NCBI GenBank assembly: GCA_033439255.1
Contig: CM065878.1
Span: forward strand, 3,348,001-3,412,000
DNA: 64,000 nt
Reading direction: 5' to 3'
From: Hericium rajendrae
Lineage: Eukaryota > Basidiomycota > Agaricomycetes > Russulales > Hericiaceae
Shown here piece after piece: positions 1 through 12,810 of this stretch. How positions within the stretch are numbered: the stretch's first letter is position 1; every line of letters begins with the position of its first letter. A program made the position numbers and the translations under genes. Below the pieces are notes generated by a model that was not told the origin of the DNA, did no database searches, and worked only from the letters and a program-made list of their open reading frames with translations.

Positions 1-768
1 GCAGTCGCTGCAAGAGGGCCGACCTAGTAGATCGACGATGGGATTTTCGCCAATGCTTTTACCACAGCCAGCACATGAGAAGCACTTCTTATGCCACACC
101 CTTCCGGCATTCTCCACGAAGCCACCTTTGCTCTTCAGAATGAGAACGGGACGGTGACAAGAAGGGCAATCGCCCCTTGAACCGCCATTTACGATGAAGC
201 AAGCACGGCACATGAAGCGTGTGCCCGTCCGGTCAACGGGATCAGGATAAATGGTTGCATCAGGGGGGAATTCCGCGCAGCAGATATGGCAGTGAAAGCT
301 CGACAAGGTCTCCTTGGGCTGAAGGACAGAGCCGTAAACTTTGGTAAGTTCGGAAGTGTATGGGGAAGGCAGGATGTCAGGCGCTTCGGGGGAGGGGAAG
401 TCGACGCGTGTTTGAGGGGAGAGGTGGGTCGGGATAATGTGGTAGATGCAATATGGGCAGAAACACGTGAACCAAGGGAAGTCGTGGGGCTGGAGAAGCG
501 TTTGACGGGTGAGCTCGAGGACGGATCATCGGCAGCAGACGAACTGTTGCGATCTAAAGATGTCTGTCTGGAAACATAAGTCCTGGACCACCTATCTGAA
601 ACCGGTTCCTTGGAATCGCGGTGGTTCCATTGCAGGACAGGGGCTTAAAAGACGTTGCCACTGAGGGTTCGCGGAGAAAGTAAGGTCTAGAGACGCACCG
701 ACAGCCGTGCCTCCGCAACGGCATTTGGGACCACTCACAATATCACCGCATCGTCTGCAGAAACCCAT
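1..768 (-). CDS. LIM domain protein (5' part, cut by window edge)
   Basis: The protein starts MGFCRRCGDIVSGPKCRCGG, a short Cys-rich N-terminus typical of a basidiomycete LIM family. Exon 1 is 699-768 and an intron lies at 596-698 (donor GTGCGT, acceptor TTTCAG). The next exon has a Ser/Pro-rich linker, then a LIM zinc finger near the left edge with pairs CHIC, CRAC, CPSC and CAGC spaced as zinc ligands, and an intervening WHKKCF. LIM fingers bind protein partners, often at the actin cytoskeleton; the partner here is unknown. The frame breaks by one base in the C run (read on the minus strand) at 388-392, between the linker and PEAPDILPSPY. Adding one C restores a continuous protein. The C-terminal LIM repeats lie outside the window. 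It is head to head with the next gene, 237 bases away. Confidence 0.8.
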
Positions 769-1005
769 ACGCTAAGCGTAAGAGAAATATCGAAAGCAGG
801 AAGGAAGGAAGATAGCAAGGGCACAACAATAGGAACTGACGACAGCCACCAGAACAACCAACATGGCCCTCGACTGACCTCGAAACAGCAGTCACGTGCC
901 CATAGGTCCACGCGTTGTTTGGCCTTTTGTTTACATGTCGCTCTCCAAGTCGAACGTTGATCATCTCCTCCCTCCGTCCCTCATCTCCCTCTTCACTACT
1001 CAGAC

Positions 1006-3441
1006 ATGGCCCCGCCGCTGAACAGACAAGCTCTGGAGAGCATGAAACGACTTGACTTGCAACGTCTTTGCAAGGTGTGTCCTCACGCGAGGCCTGCCAT
1101 TCAGACCGATACTGAAGCTTCAACATTTCGTAGGATCACGGGCTTAAAGCAAATCTCAAGTCAGAAGCACTTATCGACTTGCTCTTGGACTCAAAGTGAG
1201 CTTCTTTGTTTGACCGTGTCTCCATCCTCCTCATATGGATTGCCGTAGCGAGACGGTCCTCAAACCCCAACCCCCTCAACCGGTACTTCCTCAGCGCTCA
1301 GTATCTTCACGAATCGTCAGCCGCGCGTCGAGCAGCAGATCTCGTCTTCACTCCACGAGTTCTATGGTCATTCACTCCGATAGCGAGGATGAAGACAGGC
1401 CCGTAGAATCGCGAGCAGAGCCTGCGCCACCAGCAGCACCTGAGCCTGGCCCAGCCACTCGCACTAGGAAGGCGAAGGAAGCTCAGCTCAAGCTCGGTGT
1501 GGGCAGGCCAGTTGTTGCTGGTGGAGCAGGAGCGCGAGCTGTCACTAGAGGCGCGTCTTCCGGACGAGGCAGGCGCGCGAAGAGCAGCAGGAGCGTGAAG
1601 CCTGTGGAGGAGACGATCCAAGAAGGTATGTTCACTGGCACATAGTATCTTTACAGTCTTAACCCTCGTGATAATCTCTCAGAACCCGAACCTATTGCGC
1701 AGACTTGTGAGCGCAACCGATCCATGTTGACAAATACGCTGGATTCTAATGTGATTTCGTCCACAGCCAGTCCCGCACTACCAGAGCCAACGACTGAAAC
1801 CCAGAAATCCGCACCTTCTCCTAGTCATATTAACGCGATTGACACTGTCACCGTTAAGCCGTCCTCCCCCGTTCAGCTTGACCAGGTTCAGGCGACGGTG
1901 CAAGCCCAAGTAAGATTCTTCAAATAAATGCCACAGGACGAGCACTGACATGCTACTGTGGCAGATACAGCCCCTTCACCAGCGAGTCTCGTGTCTGCAG
2001 AACGAACTGCAACAGCTCACTTCAACGCATGCCCGCGAAGTTGGTGGTTTGCAAAGCAGAATACAAACTCTTGAGACCGAAGTCCAAGAATACCGAAGAC
2101 AAGCAGAGACGATTTTGCTTTTAAGAGTGTCTTTAGAGCGGTTGGAAACCGAATTTGCTCGCGTTCTCAGGAGCAGGAGTGCAGAGCCCATGCCTCACGA
2201 ACCAATGAATCTTTCTACACCCATTAGCATTCCTTCTGGCAGTCCGCCTCAGGTTTCCATATCCAGGTGGGTACTCCTTCCTTGCCTTGCTAACAGCCAT
2301 TTTTGACGCGAACTCGCAGCTTGCCTGCTGGTGATAGGACTTCTTTGCAGCCCTCTGTCCCAACTGCATCTCGGGGAAATGCTAGATCAAGTCGACACAG
2401 CCCTGCGACTTCCGAACAGCCTTCTGTCCAACCTCGGTTGAATCCTGCAACTGACGGGTCCGGCGCCTTGGGGAAACGACGGAGAGGCTCAGATGCAAGT
2501 AGCATCACCGGCACCGTAGAGGTCGGCAAGGAAGGAGATATGACCCAAGAGGAACTGAGCAAGGTAATCATGCGTCCGGGCAAGAAGCGTGCAAAGCTGC
2601 AAGATGCCACCGACGGAAGTCAGCCGCTCATCGCCGGTCCTTCAGGACCAGCGACAGCACAGGGCGCTACATCACGATCGCCATTAGCAGAAGAGGCAGG
2701 CGACATGCCGCCAATTCGCCCGACCTTCAGCGTTTTCGAAGGACCTGAGGAGCTGAGCCGCATATACCCTAGGACGATCGCCCCCGTATCCATTGATGAG
2801 ATCACCGAAGACGATTTCGCCTTCTTCGACTCCGCTACCAATCCTTCAGCTCGCTCAAGCGGAACTGGGCCGAAGACCAGCACCGCACATGCCACTGAGA
2901 ATCAGCGTCCATTTAGCTTCACCTTTCCCCTTTCTAGTTCGTTTCCCATGACGTCGACGCCCGCTGCCTCGGGCACCATGCCAACACAGGATCGATCGCC
3001 CATTTCCAACAATTTTCCCTACCCTGAGCCCCCTCATTCGCCTAGTCCAGCGCCTACTCAAGCATTATATGGCCATCGTGTCGACCGCGGAGGTAGGATC
3101 GAGCGCAATGATCCTTTCCATCCATTTGGAACTCCCCCCGGCAGCCGGAATCCATCCGGCTCAACTGCCACGACCCTCGACTCTGGCATCAACCCTAATC
3201 TTTGGGCACGCCGCCCAGTCTCGCTGACATGCTCGACTTCGACCACGATCAAGGCGCCGGTGTTCGTCGGAAGGCTTCTAGTAACGACATCGGCCACGGG
3301 CTGGGCATGACATCCATGAGAGTCGAGGACACACCCGCAGGACCAATGCGCCGAACGATGTATGGCACTGAATTGGAGGCAGACACCAGATTTGGTGACT
3401 TCGGCGTGGAAGGCGTCGCCACAGGCTTTTGGGGGAGATGA
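1006..3441 (+). CDS. SAP-like motif, coiled-coil, Pro/Ser-rich orphan protein
   Basis: This is a five-intron gene that I do not recognise as a named protein. Residues 1-45 read as a SAP-like helix-turn-helix (LDLQRLCK, then DHGLKANLKSEALIDLLLDS across intron 1075-1133), a fold that often binds DNA. A basic, Ala/Arg-rich stretch follows (GRGRRAKSSRS), then a heptad-like coiled coil (about 1962-2170; QNELQQL, QSRIQTLETEVQEYRRQAE), then a long disordered tail containing the nuclear-signal-like GKRRRGSD and PGKKRAK. Exons 1006-1074 and 1134-1195 are well supported, and exon 3 starts at 1249. The last 80 residues (SLADMLDFDHD to TGFWGR) are one frame over, so the sequence appears to lack one base near 3200-3206. 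A nuclear, chromatin-associated role is inference. Confidence 0.65.
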
Positions 3442-3823
3442 GAGGTTATCTGAGCGCTTGCTCAGACGTTTGTCGATTCCGTTGGATCTTTTCACTGTTC
3501 AGTATCGCATCTGCACCCTTGCTCTCGGTCATTGTTTTTTATGTCTATGTCACCGCTAGCACCGCTGTCACTTCTGTAATCCATAATCTTGCGGTTACCC
3601 ATTCATGGGCATGACCTTCGTACATTCGATATAAGCGCGCGCCATGCCAAAGGTTGTGTTCTATGATGCAGTATGAAATGGGATGATAGCGTATGTACGA
3701 GACCCTTGATGCATGATGCGTGATACATGGTATCCAATCAGAAGCTAGTGATGTCCGTAGTGATTGCAACAGGTTCCGATAAAATGCATAGGTATAAATA
3801 AGATATTAATGTGCTGTAAGGAA
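3442..3823. other. Convergent intergenic spacer
   Basis: This is the shared 3' region of the SAP-like orphan and the MAP kinase gene. It is AT-richer than the coding flanks and I see no gene in it. Confidence 0.6.
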
Positions 3824-5361
<1,538 letters not shown>

Positions 5362-7509
5362 GTCGTGAAATGAGGGAACAGTGGGGATATTACAATGAAG
5401 GAAAGTGCAGACGAAGTGCAGCAGTGATATTAGGCCAGCGAGACGTGGGCAGAGCAGACGGAGGTGATTGTCAACACCGGTTGAAGGCAGCGTCACTTAT
5501 ATAGTTGATCGTGTCACCGCCCTCAAGCGCTGTTTCACTAAGGCGCATCTGATATCTCCAAGGCACACGAGCATATTTCAGCATGAGCAACAAAGTTAGG
5601 GACGGACGGAGCCCGCCCTAGGCCATTGAGCGGAGTAATGATGCGGGCATCATCGAGATCATGAAAAGCTTGATGGTCAGGGTTCTCGACATAACAGCCT
5701 TGAATTTACCTAGAGAAATTGCCAACTATGCACGGATGGGCCACATGGATTGCCAGGGTGGTACATAACGTTGTCTGCTCTCGGCAAATGTTTGAAAAAT
5801 GGTTTGAAGATTTGCATGTCTCGGGTCTGCGGATCCGCAGCACTAGCGCGATGAAGTTGGCAACAGTAGTGGAAACGCACCGCTTTGACAAAAGAAATAA
5901 TCTTCGTACGACATCGAATACCAAATGGACCTGTCTTAAGCGAACGGGACGAAATGTCCTTACTCAGGCTGGAGGAGTGGACATGATGCAACGTGAATAT
6001 GCGTCGTCGGCCACCGACCCCGACATGAACACATCAAGGACCACGACAGGCGACCTCAATTCCAAAGACTGAGACTGCGCTATCATGGCAACACGGCTAG
6101 AGGTGAAGGAAAGTATGACACAGGAGCACTAGTTTGAAGGAGTCAAAAGCCTTGTAACTGGACGACTTTCCGTGGCCTTATTTTTATTTTGTGATATGTT
6201 TTGGGGCTCATTTAGATTCAGAGTCCGCTGATTTGGGCGATATGATTGGATGGAGAGGCCATTTTGGACGTTAGCGAGGCGTTTGAGATGGCCTTTGGAA
6301 TATATCATACCGTAGATTTAAGGCCGCGGAAAGTTCATCCACACTATCGGGGATGCCGGCCAGGATTGAGGACGCATGACCTGCGGCATCCTCATCGAAC
6401 AACGGCCGCGTAGTCGTCCGGAACCGGTTACCAGACTGCGCGGTAGTCGCCCACAGTCACCCACCAAGCTCTTTACAGCATTTCCTGTGAACTTGCGCTT
6501 CGTGCGATGTCTTGGAAGTATCGTACTGCTTTTGCGCTGAAGGGACGAGAAAACAGCCACAAGAAGGATGAAACACAGCACCCCATTTGCCGACGTCAAT
6601 GTCGCCGACAGCGCCGAACACCCCGACTCAAGGATCGGTGCCTCCGTGGCATCAAGGTGGTCAGACGGCGCCGGCGATGCAAGGGTGATTCAAACACGTA
6701 TGAGGCGATGATGATCAAATGCACATATGAAATTTGACAGGCGTAGACAAGATGTAGACTTCAATGATGTTTACAGCATAGCAAACGTCGAGTACACTTC
6801 AAGGCCAGAGGTACGTAATCCAACATCGCTCGTCCGCACCCTCATGCAGCACCCAGGACTAGCCTGCACAGCATCGCTAGCATGTTTTTCGAGGAACATG
6901 CATATGCTGGACCTGCGAGATGCTGGAAAATGATCGACAATTCACATATTCAGTCAGTTCGAACGATCGGTAAAGCGCAAGTCCCTGCACTATCAACGGT
7001 CCCTGCATTCCCTTTTTTTCAACGAAACTCTGCATTCTGACCATCTGACAGTGCGCGGACCATAATCTGTCAAAGAAGGCTCGTGGGACGACGCTAAGCA
7101 CCGGTTTTATCGGATTTATTGTGCAGCGTAGGATGGGGCATCGCGGATCTCTTCAATTCGAACGGTTTGTGTCCATTCTGTTCCTAACTCCTGCGGAGGC
7201 GTGGTTACAGAGAACGCGAATGTTCAACGGATACAATTGGCTGCCAAGCCTTTTGAGAACAGCATCTGGTGATGTCTGCGTGTACAGGTTCAGGGCCAAA
7301 AGATTGGTATGGCTATAGTGCCTCACTGCTCGGATCGTGCTCTACAGCTTGTTGCGGCCTGCTCGGTGGTCTCGGGCTCGATATCCTTCAAGCTCTATCC
7401 CCGCTCGCCTTTAAAAATGCTTCATTTGAAAAGTTGGTCCTCCCATTCCCCCACACTTCTCTTACAGTCTCTCGTATAATACTCTTTACGATCTTAGATC
7501 TTAGACGTG
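5362..7509. other. Gene-poor stretch, about 2.1 kb
   Basis: Short open frames here (for example near 5719-6072 and 6318-6737) lack recognisable motifs, plausible splice partners or biased composition. I see no intact gene and no transposon ends. It holds the upstream region of the MAP kinase gene on the left and of the cupredoxin gene on the right. A CTTTAAAAAT stretch near 7411 could serve as a TATA-like element for the latter. Confidence 0.5.
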
Positions 7510-9031
7510 ATGCTATCTCTTGCTCCGCTGTCTGTTGCTCTTGTGCTCCTGTCATCCGTTGGCGCTCAGCAGGTATGGGACGTTACCGTCGGTGGCCCTA
7601 ACGGCGAGACGGTATACAACCCCACAAATATTGTATGTCCCTCTCCCAGGATTGCTGAATTATGCCCATCTGAGATGCTCATCTTTTTCAGAATGCCCAA
7701 CCCAATGACGTAGTCGTCTTCCACTTCAACCCGAAGAACCATACCGTCACGCAGTCGTCTTTTAGTGGTCCTTGTACCAAGATCGACGGCGGAGGTGACT
7801 CTGGCTTGTATGTGTTTTCTGCGTCATTGCCCTACACAGCTGAGTTGATCCCGTGATAGCATGCCTGTCGCTGTAGGAGCAACGGAGCATCCTACGTTCA
7901 ACGTCACTGTCCAAGATGTAAGTTTCCTTCTTTCTTCACCCTGAGTAATTGACCTTATTTATGCACATCCGTACCAGATCAACCCCCTCTGGTTCTATTG
8001 CCGTCAAGGTGCTGGCACTCCAGCCAGCCACTGTGGCATGGGAATGGTCTTCGCTGTCAACCCAGGCGCAGACGGATCCGCGAACTCATTTGCCAACTTC
8101 CAAGCCAAGGCTCTAGCTGAGGGTGCTGCTTTGTCTTCGTCCGCCGCGACGGCATCATCGACGTCGGCAGAGTCCACCAACGCCTCGATCACGTATACCG
8201 CTGCATACGGTGGAGTTACGATACCCCCTCCGCCGGAACTCGTCACGGTGACGCAAACTGTTACCGTTGAAGCCTCCATCTGGACAACTACATACGCCTC
8301 ATACCCCGACTCACCCGCACCAACCCCTGCGTCCTTGACTGGCAACGTGCACAAGGTCATCGTTGGCGGTGCTAACCTGACGTTCGAACCGCCCTTCGTT
8401 TCTGCGCTCCCTCGGGATACCATTGTCTTTGAATTGTACGTTTCCGGCCAAGTTCCCATGCAATCTTGCGGGCTAACCTGTCTCGTCTTAAGCCATCAGA
8501 AGAATCACTCTGCCACTCAGTCTTCCTTCGAAGCGCCTTGCGTGCACGCTTCGGGAGGTTTCGATGCTGGATTGTACGTTGCTTGCCGAAATTTCTGACA
8601 GCGCTCTTGTATTGATCGTTCACTGTGTCCTTGCAGCAATCCGGTCTCAGACAATGCAACGGAATTCCCCACGTTCAACGTCACCGTCAACGACACTGCC
8701 CCCGTCTGGGTATACGTACGTCTTCCCAGTTCCTTCTTCTCCACACCCATGATTGACACTTGTCTTTCAGTGCGCTCAGACCGCCGGCGGTAGCCACTGT
8801 GGCAAGGGCATGGTTTTCGCCGTGAACCCCGACGAGGACTCGGCCCGCAGCTTCGAAGCTTTCCAGGCACTGGCGGTGAAGCTGAATGGCACGAGCGCAT
8901 CGACATCAGGTGCCCCTTCATCGAGCACGTCGTCCTCCCCATCAGGCGATTCCAATGGGGTCTTGACCTTGAAGGCTCAGGGCGCACTGGCCTTGACAGC
9001 CGCTGGTCTCCTTCTTGGTTCGCTCTTGTAA
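7510..9031 (+). CDS. Secreted twin-cupredoxin, Ser-rich GPI-anchored protein
   Basis: The protein has a signal peptide (MLSLAPLSVALVLLSSVGAQ), two cupredoxin-like domains, a Ser/Thr/Ala-rich tail and a hydrophobic C-terminus (ALTAAGLLLGSLL) suited to a GPI anchor. Each domain ends with the same pattern: an NHT or NHS histidine, a WFYC or WVYC cysteine, an SHC histidine and a GMVF methionine, matching the His-Cys-His-Met set of type I copper sites. Domain 1 spans several exons up to about 8080, and domain 2 runs from about 8350 to 8840 (HSATQSSFEAPC, PVWVYCAQ). A Thr/Val-rich linker (VTVTQTVTV) joins them. At least six short introns are needed and the frame stays intact. I chose ATG 7510 because it begins the signal peptide. 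The family is common in wood-decay and pathogenic basidiomycetes; copper binding is likely from the ligands, the function unknown. Confidence 0.85.
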
Positions 9032-9622
9032 TTCAATCAGTTCTGTCATTTTCTTGGGGACCTGCGTTACTTCTTTGGTATACCACGATATCACGGACGT
9101 TCTACGATATGCATGTGATGAAAGGTGACCAAACATTTGCTCTTTTTACGGACATTTTTACGATACCACGATTCTTGATTCCCAACGTCACTCGCACACG
9201 CTCTTTCAGTTGTACTTACTCTGATACTGGGGCTTTTAAGTATTAATGCTTTCATACGGCAAGTCCGCGTTAGGTTTTACTAGCAGTTTCAGTCTCATGA
9301 ACGGACATTGAATATCATGGGATAGATCTAAAATAACCTGAGGCCTGAGATCCATTAAGAAACAGACAAAGTTTGAGATTGAGGCTGTCATGTATGGGAT
9401 CAGTTACAAGGCAACTCGGAACAACAGACACAACATCGAATTCAAACGCTGGACAGCATCTTGATCTAAACTTGGTGTTGATTGATCCAGACTTACAAAT
9501 ACACGGACATAGATTATTGCTACAACACTGCGAGTGCAATATGTGCCCTATCAAACCATGCATGGATGACATATAGGTCCCTACATCATGGAGATACAAT
9601 CATAAGACTGAGCGCGAAGAAT
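9032..9622. other. Convergent intergenic spacer
   Basis: This is the 3' region shared by the cupredoxin gene and eL22. The open frames here are short and featureless. No gene seen. Confidence 0.55.
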
Positions 9623-10184
9623 TTACTCTTCCTCCTCCTCCTCCGGTCCCCTGTTGAAAGATAGTCAATATCCACGCCAACAGCCTAGATACCGAAGAGG
9701 ATTACTGACTCAATGTTGTAGAACCGGAGCTGATAGGTGTCCTTAGACGCAGCGACGACACGGAGGTAGTCGCGGAGGGTGTTCTTCTTAAGGAATTTTT
9801 TCGTAAGGTACTTGAGATAACGCTTCGAGAAGGGGATGGTCGACGTCACGGTGATCGACTTGTCGCCTGTAGGTTCAATATAAACGACTTGCTCAAAGAA
9901 CGCGAGAAAGCAAATGAACGCACCATCACGGTGGATTTTGATGTTGTCACCAAGCTGGCCCGCCTTGCCATCGACCTTGATGCGGTCATGGAGGAACTTC
10001 TCAAAACCAGCACCATCGAAGAGGCCGTCACCAGCGGGACGCGAGTAGTCGATGGTGAATTTGTGCTTAGCAGCAGAGGTCTTCGCGGAAGTGGTCTTGG
10101 CCTACGTAGACAGAAAAGAAACAAACCAAGCCCATGAGCCTACTGAGAAGGTAACTCAGCAAAGCGGTACTGGGCACTAACCAT
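9623..10184 (-). CDS. 60S ribosomal protein eL22
   Basis: This is a small cytosolic large-subunit protein. After an ATG-only first exon (10182-10184, donor GTTAGT) the protein reads [20 protein letters not shown], then [20 protein letters not shown], a typical eL22 core, and [21 protein letters not shown] followed by [18 protein letters not shown]. Internal introns fall within the core and just before the acidic Glu tail. Splicing at CCGGAG gives a tail of six Glu residues and a stop at 9623-9625; a neighbouring AG would shift the frame, so this acceptor is the one that works. It lies head to head with CBF5 across 251 bases, so the two may share a promoter. The frame is intact. Confidence 0.92.
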
Positions 10185-10435
10185 CTTGGTGAACGAGTGG
10201 CGGGGAACTGACGACGAGAAAGGTGTCTTGAGGATCGTGAGATGACGTGCGGCAAATCGGCAGCGCACGAAGGTTTCGTGGTTTTGATAACTGTACAGTT
10301 TGTTCGGGAACATCCGAGAGTCAAATGCGGTAACGGATTACCACGCAAATGATCCTCGGGGATATCGGAGCAAGTGATCAAGCAAATGTTGCTCGATTTG
10401 CTGCTTTGCTAGTGAACGAAGTCTGCCGCATACCA

Positions 10436-12241
10436 TGGCTGCCTCCCTCTCCTCCCAAAAAATCGCCTCGGCGCAGCTCGAGGGCGACTATTCTATCAAA
10501 TCTGAGAACATACAACCCAAGTTGGATACCTCCCAATGGCCCCTTCTTTTGAAAAATTACGATAAACTCCTCGTGCGGTCAAGCCATTTTACGCCTATTC
10601 CGTCTGGATGCAGTCCGCTCAAACGAGACATTGCAACCTACATCAAGTGTGTATTTCATCTACATATCATCAAGCAGAGACTAAAGGTTGAACTTCTCTA
10701 GATCCGGTGTCATTAATTTGGACAAGCCGTCCAACCCTTCATCGCACGAAGTTGTCGCCTGGCTGCGACGAATTTTGCGTTGTGAAAAGACCGGTCACAG
10801 TGGTACACTTGACCCAAAAGTTACTGGATGCTTGATTGTATGCATTGACCGTGCGACGAGGCTCGTGAAGTCTCAGCAGGGCGCCGGTAAGCACCATCCC
10901 ATTTTCGCTCGCGTTCTATTTCTCACATTCTATACCTTGTTACAGGGAAGGAGTATGTCTGCGTTCTTCGTCTACATGATACCCTTCCCAACCCTGCCGC
11001 ACTCCCTCGCGCGCTGGAAACTCTGACCGGTGCCCTCTTCCAACGCCCGCCTCTCATCTCCGCCGTGAAGCGCCAGCTTCGGATACGAACGATACACGAG
11101 TCGAAGCTCCTCGAGGTCGACGAAAAGCGCAATCTCGGGGTGTTCTGGGTGTCATGCGAGGCCGGCACCTACATCCGTACTCTCTGCGTGCATCTTGGTC
11201 TTCTGCTCGGCGTCGGCGGCCACATGCAAGGAGCTCAGGCGCACGCGCAGTGGTGCGTTGTCCGAAAACGACGAGATGGTGACTATGCACGACGTCCTCG
11301 ACGCGCAATGGGTGTACGACAACACGCGTGATGGTAAGTCCTCGTTATTACTGTTACTTGGCCGTGAGCTGACTGCTCTGCAGAGTCGTACCTCCGCCGT
11401 GTCATCCGTCCCCTCGAGTGCCTGCTCATCGGATACAAGCGCATTGTCGTCAAGGACAGCGCCGTCAACGCCGTTTGTTACGGCGCGAAGCTCATGATCC
11501 CCGGTCTGCTCCGCTACGAAGCCGACATCTCCGTCCACGAGGAGGTCGTCCTGATGACCACGAAGGGCGAGGCGATCGCGCTCGCCATCGCGCAGATGTC
11601 GACGGTCGAGCTCGCGACCTGCGACCACGGTGTCGTCGCGAAGGTCAAGCGGTGTATCATGGAGCGCGACACCTACCCCCGGCGCTGGGGACTGGGCCCG
11701 AAGGCGATGGAGAAGAAGAAGATGGTCAAGGATGGCAAGCTGGGTAAGCATGGCGAGAAGATCGACGGCGTTACTCCTGCTGAGTGGAGCCGCGACTACG
11801 TTGACTACACGCGAGAGGTGAGTTCCGGTCCTACATGCGATTTCATCATTGTCTGACAAAGTGTTCCGCAGCAACCCACCGCTGGACCATCGACGACAGC
11901 GCCAGCGCCGGCTGCAGCGATCGCTGCGGTCGAGGAGCCGTCAGCAATGGAGTGTAAGCCCGTCGAAGAAGGACAAGAAGGAGGAGAAAAAGCGCAAGCG
12001 CAAGTTGGAGGTTCCCGAGATCGAGAATGGCGATGTTTCGATGACCATCACGGAGGGGGGCGAAGAGGACGAGGAAGAGCGCAAGCGTCGGAAGAAGGAG
12101 AAGAAGGAGAAGAAGGCAGCCAAGGAGGCGAAGGCGGCCAAGGAGGAGGGAGGGGAGGGAGAGGATGAGGAGGCGAAGCGGGAGCGGAAGCGTCTCAAGA
12201 AGGAGAAAAAGGCTCGTGCATCGCTCGGCGGGGAGTCATGA
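10436..12241 (+). CDS. CBF5: H/ACA snoRNP pseudouridine synthase, dyskerin/Cbf5
   Basis: This is the catalytic subunit of box H/ACA snoRNPs, which isomerises uridine to pseudouridine in rRNA and snRNA in the nucleolus. Visible: the dyskerin-like N-terminus ([20 protein letters not shown]), the TruB motif [15 protein letters not shown], the catalytic-Asp motif [14 protein letters not shown], then [15 protein letters not shown], a PUA-domain segment ([20 protein letters not shown]) and a Lys/Glu-rich tail ([13 protein letters not shown]). Four introns fit well. Two one-base breaks spoil the open frame: an extra A at 11228-11229 (HMQ then ELRRTRSG) and an extra base at about 11951-11956 (SAME then SPSKKDKK). 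Both sit in sequence that is otherwise continuous. ATG 10436 gives the full N-terminal domain. It is divergent from eL22. Confidence 0.92.
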
Positions 12242-12810
12242 TCTTGTTACCCCAATGTCAGTGCGAGTGTTTGTTTGATTCCTGTGGTATCTGTAGTTTA
12301 CATGGTGTATCTACCTTATGAAAATATCTTGCTTTATTACCGTAAAGACCTTCTGCCGACAGCCATGGCTAGTACCGCGCTCGATAGTCCTCGTAAAATG
12401 GTACATTAGGTATTGATGATTCATAAGGTTGACCCCTTGCAAGTGATAGATCACAGTGGGTTGATAAAGTAGAGTAGATGCTATAAAACAGAAGTCCTTC
12501 CTTATGCTAACGGTCTGGTAAGTTCCTCTGTGGCGATGGTATACGGTAGTCGGGTATACTGTCTGCATGGCCAGGAGATGTTGAAGTATCCGGCGCACTA
12601 AAATCGTCTGTCCGCATCTCTATCGCCGCAACATCAATTGGCACGTCCGGCGACCACTCTGAGAAGCGTCTTCAGGACCACTGTCCCGAAGGCAGATGGA
12701 TATGGTGACGCGGAGGAGGTACGTTTCTGCCTCTTCTCCCTCGATTCAGATGAGCTCGATCCATTCCACGACTGCCGATCGTTGGCATCAGGTGGACGGA
12801 ATGGTCGATC
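12242..12810. other. Convergent intergenic spacer
   Basis: This holds the 3' ends of CBF5 (left) and of the multi-pass membrane protein (right). It has no gene that I can support. Confidence 0.5.

Noticed and set aside
12060-12240. Possible nucleolar RNA or repeat from the purine-rich GA stretch
   Set aside because: It is the coding tail of CBF5 (Lys/Glu-rich), where codon bias explains the purine run.
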